From contig CM033120.1 of the NCBI GenBank assembly GCA_019321725.1, forward strand, positions 18,626,786 through 18,690,785: DNA of 64,000 nucleotides. The letters run 5' to 3'. How positions within the stretch are numbered: position 1 is the stretch's first letter; every line of letters starts with the position of its first letter. Origin of the DNA: Paulownia fortunei (lineage: Eukaryota > Streptophyta > Magnoliopsida > Lamiales > Paulowniaceae). This document shows positions 13,992-37,429 of the stretch, piece by piece. The position numbers and the translations under genes were made by a program. The notes under the pieces are model-generated. The model ran no database searches. It had not been told where the DNA came from and saw only the letters and a program-made list of their open reading frames with translations.

Positions 13992-13995
<4 letters not shown>
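13981..13995 (+). promoter_or_regulatory. Four-codon uORF overlapping the CHR4 start codon (ATGA overlap)
   Basis: ATG TAT TGG CAA TGA lies just upstream of the CHR4 start. Its TGA (13993-13995) overlaps the main ATG (13992-13994) in the arrangement ATGA. It falls downstream of the inferred acceptor at 13973, so it should be in the mature mRNA. Such an arrangement can allow stop-and-restart translation. A regulatory effect is inference. Confidence 0.45.
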
Positions 13996-25592
<11,597 letters not shown>

Positions 25593-27210
25593 ATGGATGC
25601 AGGAAGCTGATTGGAACACATGTTCCCTTCTCTAGATACTAATATTTCAGGTGATCCGCTAATGGGGCTCAGTTTTGTAGTGCAGTTCTGATTGTTGTAA
25701 TTATAGGGGAGTTTGATGCTATTAACGTGTAGAGTTTTTTGTAAGATAAGATAAAATGTACAATGCTGCCGGTATAGTTATCATATCAACAATTGAGATT
25801 GCTAACACTTTGGCCCAAGTCCCCTACGACAGCATAGAAAAGAAGTGAAGAATCAATCTTGTGCAGTTGTTGGAATTACTTTACCCATGGTGTTGAAAAT
25901 TTTGAACTTGTTCTACACAGCTGCTGGACAAGACTGATATCCTGTGTGGTTCATGGTTGCATATGACAGAAGCTGTGAAAAAGAAGAAGGTAAAACTTGT
26001 AGAAGAGGGTGCTTGATCTGTTAAATTATTTCTTAAAAAAATTATGTTATGATTTTGCACTGAATAAGATCATGGATGTCACAGAAAATTGTTTGGAATG
26101 CAGAAATTGTTTCCTGCATAAACAACTGTAACCTTTAAAAAGTTGGCAAAGCCAGTCTCTGCCTGTATGTTATGGGTGGAAAAGCTTAGGTTGAAATCCT
26201 GTTTTGCCGCAATACGTATGGAATTTTGTGGTACGAAGATAAATAGTGGTAAAAAAATGGAGTGCGAGTAAAAATAAATTTTTTTGCCAACCAAGTATAT
26301 CCTTGGAGTGGGAGATGTTAGCACTCTCGCACACGCCAAATGCTTTGCCTAACGCTGTATCTTAAATCTCCAGCATACGTGCAAATGTGGTGCATGCACG
26401 CTGGTGTTCACATAGGAAAAGAAGAAACCAATACATCAATTTCAAAGTGTGGATCAATACATTGTTTGCTTTTTGAAAATGTGAAAGTATTTCATTATCA
26501 TATTATGTAGGCAATATTCATGTTCTCTCTTCATGTGTAAATATAATGATATTCATGATTGAAAAGGATTAATCTCAAGAAAGGGGGTGTCAAATTATCT
26601 GTAAGTACACAAACTGCTTCAGTAAAACTTAATGAACTCTTCTTTGGATCTAGTCTTTCTTTAGCTAATTAAACCAGAAACCAGCATCCACTGGATATCG
26701 TCCCCGTGAGAATTAAAGAAACACAAAAACTGCATCTCAGCGATCTATCCATCGACCCATGCTTGTAAAGCAGGGTTTTCTAGCTACAATATGACACATC
26801 TACCAAGTACCAACTAAACCACCATTTTCCCAAGAAATGCATACCATTGGAAAAGTCGGAAGAACGACACAATTTTTCAGAAAATATATTATATGTTTAT
26901 TCTCTACGCTTCATTAAAATGAGTGCCCAATACATGGCAGTGCAATTGTTACGTAATATCTCAACAAATGCAACGAAAGTCGCATTTAATTAATTAGAAA
27001 TAACGGGGGACAGAGAAAATATTCATCAATAATCATTTGTACTATTTAATTACCGTAAAAGGTGAAGAAGAATAAGATTTATGTGCGCACAGCTGCATAT
27101 AATTTCAAAGTTTTCGATTAACGTAAAAGAAGAGAGAGCGAGAGAGAGAGCTGTCTTACCAAACGCCACTGGCCACCGCAATTCCCCACGGAGACGCAGG
27201 GCAAAGAGGA
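25593..27210. other. CHR4 3' UTR and UreD upstream region
   Basis: T-rich presumed 3' UTR of CHR4 is followed by unremarkable AT-rich DNA. A short GA run (27133-27150) lies about 60-80 nt upstream of the UreD ATG. No gene was seen. Confidence 0.6.
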
Positions 27211-29554
27211 ATGGACAGAGGAATTTTGGTTGTAGAGAGGGTGGGAGGGAAGTCAACGCTAACCCGCTGCTTTTCAAAGTACCCCTTCAAATTCATCAAC
27301 CCCAATAAGGTGAGCCTTCATCTGAATTTCTTGATTACTGCTGCTCCTTTTTTCAGCTGAAAGAAATCAAATCTTGTGCTATAATTCGACATGGGTTTCT
27401 CATGATGACGGTCAGGTGGGACCCTCCCAAACCGATGCTGTATGGATTTATACCATCACCTATGGCGGAGGCATTGTCTCTGTATATTTTCCCTCTCTGT
27501 TTCATTTGTTTGATTTCTTCTTGGATCAATATCTACAGTGTTTTATGCATTGGCGTGTGAAAACGCAGGGGGACTCCATTGCTTTTGATGTTACGGTGGG
27601 GGATGGTTGTACTGCAGTTTTGACCACTCAATCTTCTACAAAGGTCCAGTCTTTTTCTATCTTTTGTTCACTTCTCTATCTGTTCATGGGTTATAGTTTC
27701 AATTTGGGAAAATATGTTTATCTGATACCGGTTTAGATATTGCTATTGTAATTCACTGTGCTGCTTTTATTTCGGCTACTGAAATCTTTATATGGAAATA
27801 TGCAGGTCTACAAGTCGATAGGATCAAAATGTTCGGAACAAATGTTGGAGGTAATGACGCTCTCTCAAATTTGCAATTCGTCGAAACTATTTCTTCTTAC
27901 ATTTGCCCCTAATATGATACTTTGCTGTATATGTGATATGCAAAGTCTGTGAGTATTGGTCAATTGTTTGTTTCTAAGTTCAAAGGTGTGTCTTATCAAT
28001 TTACTTTTGCATCACCTTTGTTTACTTAAGAGTTAAGTGCACTGATAATGGGGTAAGCCCATTATATAGGGAAATTGGTATCCTCGTACTGGGGGTTTGA
28101 TTTTGCAAAACAAGTTGCTTAGCTTCTCGGAGAGAACATAAAAAATCTAAAACATATTCCTGTGATTTGCCTCATGCTATGTTTGAATCACCTTGGAAAA
28201 TTGTTTAATGGTGGCTAATCTATGCCATGCAGTAGGCCAGCGTCGGACAAGATGCACTTTTGGTTGTTATTCCAGATCCAGTAACTTGCTTTTCCACTGC
28301 AAAGTATTCTCAAATACAAATTTTTAGAGTTGTGCCTGAATCGAGCTTGGTTGTCGTCGACTGGATAACTAGTGGTCGTCATGAAAGAGGAGAAAAATGG
28401 GCTTTTTCTCATTATAAGAGCACTAACCGCATTCTTTTAGAAGGCAATGAGCCTGTATTTCTTGACACGGTACTTTTCTTATGTGAGCCATTATACCTTG
28501 CTTTATCAAAGTTTTACTGCTTATAAAGGGTGCTTATATTTATCATGTGAGCGGTGAGCTGGATGATCTAGGCAACTGCTTCGGGGAATTGTGTCGTTTT
28601 GTTATAGATTTTTGCATTCATTTAAGACTGGCAAAATACTTATCCTCCTTCTATTATTCTTTTTCTGCATGTGACTCATCTGAATTGTCTGGACCTGCAT
28701 GTATATTCTTCAGTCAGTTCGCACTACTTCTAGACCCAGTAGTAGATTGCTGTGATAGACAGCTACTCTGGCTAGTATATAATCTAAAAGTTTGAAAAAT
28801 CACTGTGAGTCTCATGAACTTGGTTCATCTAGATATCTTTCTGTTGTTTCTTGAACGGTTCTAATTTTGACACAGATATTGTTAGAGCAAGAAAGTCACA
28901 ACAGTATTTCTGACCGCCTACAAGACTACCAAGCAATAGCCATGATTGTTCTTTTGGGGTAGGAACCAAATTATTGCCTCCTTTTTTTTTTTTTAACCCC
29001 TTAGTAGTACCTTATTAGTTGTATCGTAGCCTTTTCGATTTCTTCTTAAATAAGAATGAGAGCAGTTTGTTTTATCAGACCTTAGCATCAATTTACATGA
29101 TTGTAGGCCTAAGTTGAAGTTTATTCAGAATCAAATCCAGGAAGATGTGAAGAAATTAATGTCTCAGCAACTCCAACTTCCTTCAATTCGGTCAGGGTGT
29201 TCCACAGAATCAGACAGTAATCATTGGTTGCCCAAACCAAGTTTTCTTGCTTCTTGCAGTACATTTGGCCCAAAGGTGCATCTTCTAGCCTATGCTTAGA
29301 TGGATACTAAACAACTAGTTAGCTGTGTGATAAATTATATTTATGTGATAATTATGTTTTCCAAATACCTATAGGACCAGTTACCCTCAAGTCTTCCATT
29401 GTAGGGTTTGATTTTTTGGTTTGATCTTTAACATGTTCAGGGGATAGGAGTTGTCATCAGAGTTGCATCCATGACAACTGAATCTGTTTACAATTTCCTG
29501 CAACATCAATTGGCTAGCATGGAGGCATTGCTTGGAGCTTCACCATATTGCTAG
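27211..29554 (+). CDS. URED: Urease accessory protein UreD
   Basis: Exons: 27211-27309, 27416-27481, 27569-27643, 27806-27850, 28236-28469, 28876-28958, 29107-29275 and 29441-29554, together 885 nt and 294 aa. The protein carries the plant UreD features KSTLTRCFSKYP near the N-terminus, TYGGGIVSGDS, LTTQSSTKVYKS, IPDPVTCFSTA, DWITSGRHERGEKW and a C-terminal FLQHQLASMEALLG. UreD works with UreF and UreG in the cytosol to load nickel into apo-urease, so that urea can be hydrolysed to ammonia and CO2. The ATG at 27211 gives a short leader peptide (MDRGILVVERVGG) matching the family start. All introns are GT-AG; the acceptor before 28236 is CAGTAG/GCC, one of two neighbouring AGs, chosen to keep frame. 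The gene looks intact. Confidence 0.95.
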
Positions 29555-32500
29555 AAGAAAAAAACGAGGCACTTGCCGTTTGGCTAATGCAATAGTTAGT
29601 GATCTCTTTCCCTGAGAAAATAATAATGAGCATATCCATGCATCTTATTTTTCCTCTCTTAATTCATATTTTTCTGTTATATATCTCCTTCTGTGTGATG
29701 CTAGTTTAAGGTGTATTCCGCCATCTTGGCAAGGATGTAATGAACTTATTCAAACCTTTTTTTCTCGCGCATCTGATATGCAGGACATGCTGTTACAAAG
29801 CATTTGAGGGGTTTTTTCTTTCTATTTTTTGAGACAGAAACCTCTCCTGTTAACCTTTTTCACATCCTTTTCACTTTTGAGGTGCTCAGATGGTTGTTGA
29901 AGCATATGACTTTTTGGTGTATTCTATATCAAGTTGCCAAATACTTAACAGTACAGATATTGATAATGGGGAAGAAGAACCTGATACTTGCCATCAGGAG
30001 GAAATTGAGAAGTTCCATTAGTCTAAGCTACGCCGTTGCAGAGATATTAACAAAAAGGGATATTCATCCCATGGTAGCTTACACTTGTAGTGAATACTCG
30101 TAGTAATAATGAAGAAAATAAAATAGAGGCTGGCTTGTTTACACTACTGAGCAGATTGGTAGAGCTAGATTTGTTTGGATCGAACCAGAATTCTATTGTT
30201 CAACCCCTTCACCTAAATTTTTTAATCCAGATTTGAATTCAGGAAAGTCCAAGATCAGGATTCATGTGGGCTCCATTACAAACCAAAGAACCTTAACAAG
30301 AAAACGTATCTAGGAAGGGATCTAATCTAGATATGTGTATATGTGTATGTGTGTGTGTATATATATAACTCAAACGATGAGCATTCTTCAGCATCATTTA
30401 AAATTTAGCTAATCTGAGTCGTTTAGTAGTCGCATCAGCTTAATTCGCGAGCCTCATTGAAGAAAAAGAAAGAAATCTGCTCAAATCAGATTCAGAATCT
30501 GCCAATGAAAGCTTAGCTAAAAACGCAATCTCACAAAAGAGCATGAAAATGTTCTCCCACGGCAGATAGCTTCAAGGTTCTCGTTTGGATAAGAAAGGTC
30601 AGATTTATTTTATTTTAATTTGATCTGCCCGAGGATTGGAAGGTGATGTGCATGAAAATCAATTAGAGGGGGATAAACTAGGAAGTTAATCCCCTAAGAA
30701 TACAAATAAGTATTTGCTAATATTAAATAATAGAAACTTAACAAGTATTTTGACATAATATTACTACTTCACTCCTCAATCATAACTATAAAACAAGGTT
30801 ATTTTCACATTCCAGACTCAAATGATTTCCATTATCCTCCTTCTCAACTATAAATATCCTTGGGGCAAAGATAAATCCTTTGACTGGACAAATATCTACC
30901 TCATCATCAGAAGGGATAAGACTGTATTGCTATTGGAAAATGTACGTGTGGTTTTCATATGATTTTGATTAATGGTGATGGAACCACCCAAGAATGATTT
31001 GGGTTGAGACCACTAGGATAAGGAGTTAAATGGGCCTAAGATAACGACTGTAACAGACAAAGAACAAGGTGGCGAGCGAGCAGTGCAGGGTGTTTCTTGT
31101 GGTGATTTGCATTGGTTTGGTGATTAAAATTAGACAAACAGTTGGGACTTGGGAGGAAGACCAGAATACAAGAATCGATCAAGGAATCTGTTAGAATAAT
31201 GACCAATGTCGAGCTGACATCCCCTTACGAAAATTAATCCACTTGTTTTTTTTTTGTTTTTTTTTTGTTTTTTTTTTTTTTGCTTTTGGAAAAAGAATTA
31301 CAATATTCCAGTGCAACCAATATTTTACTTTTATTTTCCTTCCAATGATTGCCATTCCGTCCCAGTGTGCTTGGCAATCTTATCTTCCCACACACTCTCG
31401 TGGTTAACGGTGAACTTCTTTGATTTGACATTACGGATACTTAAAGATTCCCTCAATATGTCATGGCCCATATTGAATGATTGGGTCCACTACCGTGGGA
31501 TGCTGGACTGATCTATTTTGTAGGTGATGCCCATATCAACCAATTTCCCCCAACTATAGAACCCAAATACCATTTGTTGAAGCCTTTCCTGAATTCTGCC
31601 TCATAATTAAGGTACTTTGGTTTCTTGACTGGCGAATTGTTTCCTCTGTATCTATTGTCCCGAAAAATAATAAGGTAGCAATCACTTTTTTTTTTTTTTT
31701 TCTAAAGATAAAAACCATAACAATATTCGTGCACTTTGACACATACGAGATTCAATATTTACAAAAATCGAGGCTATTACTAGATTGTATTACCACACCT
31801 TTTGTGTGCATAGCGTTGGAGAGATAACATTTGAAATTCGAGAAGCGAATCAGATTTCAATCAAATGAGTTTTGAATTGAAAAATATGGAGATAATTTTA
31901 TGCAGGATTAACAATTTCAATCGTTTCAATCCCTGTATTAGTTGAAGTGCAAATCAAGGTAAGAATTTTTGAAACTTTCTTACTTTAACTATCAGAAAAC
32001 GCACAACAAAATAATCGCGAAAGAATTGCAAAATTCATTTTAATTACATATGATATGATGTAATATATATTTATATTTAAAAAAAAAATTCGCTGCGTAT
32101 ATGTTTCCGCACGAATCCAACACTTCTCTCTCTCTTCACACACATATATATCTATATGTGTGTGTGTGTGTGTGTGTTTACTCTCTCTCTCTCTCTCTAC
32201 TTGGCCCTTCTCCTCTCTTTTCTTCTTTGGCCATTCATCAATCCTGACTAGTTTCTATGAGTTTAAGAAATAGCAGAATCTTTTTTTTTTTTTTTCTCAC
32301 GCCCCCAGGCATAAATTAACTTGGAAACTTTTGTAGAAAAATTGGTTTCCCATTTCACTTGTTTTTCACATAGTTCAAAGTGAATATTCTATAAATAACA
32401 ACATACAACCCTAAATGTAATGGTAGTACCTAGTAAGAGCGATCCATATTATGGCAACAAGGGACAGAGGTTAGTAAAAACAAACAAGGCAGCTAAGCGA

Positions 32501-32646
32501 AGCGGCCCCTTGCAAAGGCGTATAGTACTAGTATATAACTAATTAAGCAGCAGAGGGCAGGCAACACCGAGGCGTAAACACTTTAAGCAAGCTTAGTGAG
32601 ACAGAGAGAGAAACAGAAGAAGTTGGAGGTGGAGGTGGAGGTGGTA
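29555..32646. other. UreD-PLATZ intergenic DNA
   Basis: Begins with the UreD 3' UTR. A poly-T stretch broken by single Gs lies at 31245-31281 and another T run at 31687-31701. Frames in this interval are short and of low complexity; no convincing gene was found. Confidence 0.6.
32157..32177. repeat. (TG)n microsatellite upstream of PLATZ
   Basis: TG run flanked by CT-rich stretches, about 470 nt before the PLATZ ATG. Confidence 0.95.
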
Positions 32647-34235
32647 ATGAAGCCTGCATGGCTGCAAGGCCTAATGGCGGAGACATTCTTTGCTGCTTGT
32701 GGGGTCCATCAGAATCGCAGGAAGAACCATAAAAACATTTTCTGCTTGAAATGCTGCCAAAGCTTTTGTCCTCACTGCCTCCCTTCTCATCATCCCTCTC
32801 ATCCTCTACTCCAGGTTCTTTCATTCATATCCCCTCATGATTATCAATTCATAATATCAACTTCAATTAACAATGAAATTGGAAAGTTAGCTTTCACTTT
32901 CTAATTAAACTTCATTCCATATTAAATTAACAGAAACTTTGCCAAAGCTTTCATTTTATTATTAAGTTGTTATTTTGATTTAATGAAATATTCTATTTTT
33001 ATTAGTTAATTTGACCCGTCTCTATTTTGCCTTTATTTGTCTCATCATTAAACTTCAGGACTGCCCCTCTTCCAAATCAGTTTATTTTTACTCTTCACTC
33101 GCCTCCAATCCATCCCACACATTTAATGAATTTACTGGGTTCTAGTAAATATAGACCCACCCACCCACCCACCCACCTATATGTGTATGTTTACTAAGAA
33201 ACGGACTAGTCTTGAACATTATTAATTACTCCATACAAACTCAATTTATCTCTTCTTTTTTTTTTTTTTTCATCTTTTTTGGATTTTGACCAATAAATAA
33301 ATAAATAAATAAAAATGGAGGATCATAATCAACAACATCAATGTTACCTTTGTAATTTACTATCTTCTCCGCCAATTAATAGTATTGTTTTGTTTTTTTT
33401 TCTTTAATATCAATGAGACAGGTGAGGAGATATGTTTACCAAGATGTCATCTGATTGGACGACCTTGAAAAGCTCATTGACTGTTCCTACATTCAGGTAC
33501 GGGTTATTATTATTAACATTAATATTGTTTTGGTGGGAACATGCATGGGTTGAATGAATAATAATTTCATGATTATTAGTTGTATATATAGTATATGATG
33601 ATGGTGTGTTGTTTGGCAATGGCAGGCGTACACAGTAAATAGTGCGAAAGTGATATTCTTGAATCGGAGAGCACAATCTAGGTGTTGCAAGTCGGGTTCT
33701 GGCAACACTAGTTGTTTGACTTGTGACACAATTCTTCAGGACCCATTCAACTTCTGTTCTCTCTCATGCAAGGTCCATCGACCACCTTCAAACAAAAATA
33801 TCTGTCACTAGAAAAAAACAATTTTTCTTAAGCTAATTAACGAGGATGTCATAAATGCAATACATGGCTACAGTATAAAAATAATTGAAGAATATATATG
33901 ATTATTAAGGCATCCAAGAGCATCTCTTAATTTTGATGATATGCAGGTGGATCACATGGTATATGAAGGGGAAGATTTATCAAGCATTTTGTACAGGTTT
34001 GATGAATCTGATTTTGGCATCTCTCAATTTGAAGGCGTAATTGGCCTGCGGGAGTCCATCTTAGAGCTGGATCCACTTGAAGAATATGGAGGCTCCAATA
34101 TTAATATTTACGGCATTGCTAATTCTGGTAATTTTGAGGAATCGGGGGTAATGAGAATTAGGAATCCCAAGAAAAAGGTCGGATTCCTCCCTGGGCAGAA
34201 GAAAAGGGGCTCCTCATAGGTCTCCTCTTTCTTGA
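32647..34235 (+). pseudogene. PLATZ-family zinc-binding transcription factor, disrupted
   Basis: Four exons can be read: 32647-32814, 33422-33496, 33626-33772 and 33947-34219. They encode a PLATZ protein: MKPAWLQGLMAETFF at the start, then CGVH, CLKCC, CPHC, VRRYVYQDV, DLEKLIDCSYIQAYTVNSAK and FCSLSCK. PLATZ proteins are plant zinc-dependent, AT-rich-DNA-binding repressors or Pol III partners. Two lesions are visible. TGA at 33452-33454 stands where family members have an Arg codon (CGA to TGA is one transition), cutting translation at residue 66 of about 220. Near the end, the frame stops at 34219, but the next frame over at 34197-34235 spells RRKGAPHRSPLS and then a stop, the usual PLATZ C-terminus, so a frame-shifting deletion lies near 34190-34197. 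Splice sites are intact, suggesting recent loss. Sequencing error, a null allele, or skipping of the 75-nt second exon remain alternatives. Confidence 0.85.
33155..33178. repeat. (ACCC)n tetranucleotide repeat in the first PLATZ intron
   Basis: About six ACCC units. Confidence 0.95.
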
Positions 34236-37200
34236 ACAAAACAAAAACAAAATACTCCACCATTAGTTTATTCATGATCAGTTGGGTATTGTTAGTTAAT
34301 TAACGTTTTTGGTGTTGTATTAATTATTAATCCTAATTCTGATATACTTGGAGTACCAGTGATCATTTAAATTTAATTAATGGGTTTCTGCATGCATGCA
34401 GTATGCAGTCTCCAGTTTCAACCACCAATTGGTGGGATTAATTAATCCTTCTTGTTATTCATTTTGGTGTCAGTCGAATATAATAATACCTTTTCCCTAT
34501 TATATATTATGTCATCACTATTAATAGTTGAATAGTAGTAGTGAATCACCAATTAACATATGTTACAAGTAGGAGGACTAATACTTACTGTAATTATTTT
34601 AACATTTTTTGAGTATGCATCCATTAACAGGAGAAGAGAAATTAAGGAACCAGTACCAAAATAACAGCCAAAGGAGATCATGAGATGGGCAGCATATGCA
34701 CTCAATCGATCTACAGAGGTTTAATTTAAGGTTAGTCCATCCTCCCAATTAACTTTGTTTCTACTTCTCATGTCAAATAAACAGAGACATAAGAAATTGA
34801 AGTGTGTAGGTGTGTGCCTGGCCTGACCTCACCTCACCTCACCTGAACCTTTTTTTTTTTTGTTTTTTTGTTTTTTTAATAGCAAAAGAGAAATACACTC
34901 TTTTATTAGAATAAAAAAAAAAAAAGAAGAAGAAAAATCATGGAGCAAAATGCAGGGGGGAGGGGCCGGGTGTGAGCATTTGTATTTCTAGTTACATATC
35001 CTTTGATAAGGTGTTAAGCTGATACTAATACTTGTTAATTTGTCCACTACTATATTCATCTCCCTGTAATAAAACACTATTTATTTCTGTTGGAATTTAG
35101 TTAGTCAATATCTTCCAAATACTTAAATAAAAAACTGAAAAAAAAAAGAAAGAAAGTAAAAGTATAATCAGCACCCTTTATTGAGAAAAAAAAAAAAAGG
35201 AGAAGAATAAGAGATGTCTGGTCTCACCCACTGATCACTACTTTGAAGGAAAATAATAAATACGAGAAATTCTGCAAAAGTAATTATTATTAAGTAGAGG
35301 CTGTGGAGGAGAACAATAATTAGTTATAATGTCATCGCATCAGACTCATTATCAGGCCACACAACCATGCTCTCCTTCTATTAAATCATATGATTTTAAG
35401 GCAAACATGATTGATTTTACATTTTGAAAGAGGGGATTAAAGTCTGATTATTCGTCAGTTTAGATTCACAGAAATGAGGGCCGAGTACAATTATCAACGT
35501 CAAATAGAAAGAGTAGCTAAGCAAGTCCACAAGTACTGTCAGGACAATATTCAAAGAGACCACCCAGCTCCATGCATGTAGCCTTGCTTGGTGGCCATCT
35601 GAATATCAACCAATCAAATCCAACACGGTGGCTAGAGATGTTTGGGTACGAAGAACAAAAATACACAGTGGGGAAAACAAAAAAAATTACAGCTCTACTA
35701 TGCAAGAAAAACTGATCATCACACATGATATGTTTCGTAATTGTCAACAATATAGGTGGTCAAACCAATTGGAATGGTTCTACTTGTACAAATGGAGGTA
35801 AGATGAGTAGGACCAAAAGTTGTACAATTATTCGTGGAGGGACCCCATATTACTTAGGGCATCCATGGTTGATGGTTCCTTTGTGCATTTAATTTGGTGA
35901 CCCTACAAAGCCACCTTGAGGAGGGGAGTACAAAAGTTGGCAGCACAAATCAATAGTTATTGTTCAATTTACCAATGATTGACATGTTTGGCAGCACTTC
36001 ACAGTTGAAGGTGCAGAATCATATTTGTGCCTTGGATTGGGACCATATATCTAGGACGCCTTTGGGGACATGATGCCCCTCTTGCATCAAATCTTGCTTC
36101 TCTGCATATAAAAATGTATATGACAATATGTTCAACTTTTTTAAAAATAAAAATAAAAATATATCCAAATAAAGTTGAGGTCAGTTGCATTATATATGCT
36201 CATGGCTGTTTTTCATTTATATACTTTCAATAACTCACAAATTATTCTCCAAAATAATAAATTAGTAAAAGCTTTTGGGGTAACTGTGCGTGTATGTGTT
36301 TTTCATACATCCCTTTCAAATGTCGGGCTTGTAGCCAACGTTTTTCTTTACTGATTTGGCTGCTTAATGGTTATGGTTTGGTACTGTAGACCTTTTTCAC
36401 ATATTTCTTCCTTCCTTCCTTCCTTCCCACAGTTCCACTCCATCTCCACATCAATGGCACGCCCCCGTCAACCCTCACTTTTATGTGAACCTCTTAACAA
36501 TTTCTATTTTCTAATTTTGTAAAAATTGTCATAATAAGCTAATGATAAAGAATAAATGGAGTACTATCTATTTGTATCAGCAGCCATGCACGACTCTTCA
36601 ACGAGGTTGTTCAAGCCCCGTTTGCACCTCAATAAATATTATACCAATGGAGGGCAATTTTGTACCAGTTTTTCTCCACTTTCATATCTATAAATTTCAC
36701 CCCCCACTAGTTTTTTATTGTTTTAATACCTCCAAAACTATGTTGCTCTCTTCTTTTTTTCTTTTAAATAGTTTTTAATTCCTTTATATTATTATCTCAA
36801 TTCTCCCTACAAGTGTGGGAATCAAATTGTGAGTGTTCGAACGATTGTTGGATCCCCCGAAGCTTGTTTATGTGAAGAAAAATAAATAAATGGAAAAACA
36901 AGTTACTCAAGAAAGTCGTATTACTAGGCCTTACGACAACAGCGAACTAGTTAGTAACTTTCAACTGCGACACAGAAATATACTAGTATTCTACAATGGC
37001 CTGTTGCAGAGGCTTGATGGAATTGTACTCTCAACATTATTTCTCGTCCTTCCAAAAAAAATAATTCGACATGCCCAAGACTTCAGTACAGAATTGTTAA
37101 GGAAATTGCCTCTGACGCTATTCCTTACATTTGTCAAGAGACGAGCTATATAATTATAGTCTAAAATGTCTGTTACTGGGAAAATATTCCACGTTTTCAC

Positions 37201-37429
37201 TTGTACAAATAAGAATTCTGTGAAATATTCATACTGTCAAAACTAGATAATAATTAAATTACAGAAACATTACTTGTTACCTTGCATAGGTGGTTTTGTC
37301 TGCCCAACCCAAATGATGCATAATGGTCCGCTATACAAGTTGAACCACAACTAGTATACTTTCCGTCCCTTAAAATGGATGAAAATTTACAGAGCAGGAG
37401 TCAAAATGCTAGTACCAAACACAAAATAC
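34236..37429. other. Convergent intergenic DNA between PLATZ and PheRS
   Basis: AT-rich sequence with a (CTCAC)n run at 34825-34844, poly-T/poly-A stretches near 34850-34925 and a (CTTC)n run near 36412-36427. No gene or clear transposon was recognised. Confidence 0.6.

Noticed and set aside
29957..30022. Exon-like piece after ACAG encoding an acidic peptide ending in KFH and a stop
   Set aside because: UreD already ends properly at 29554 and no upstream exon could be joined to it; not enough support.
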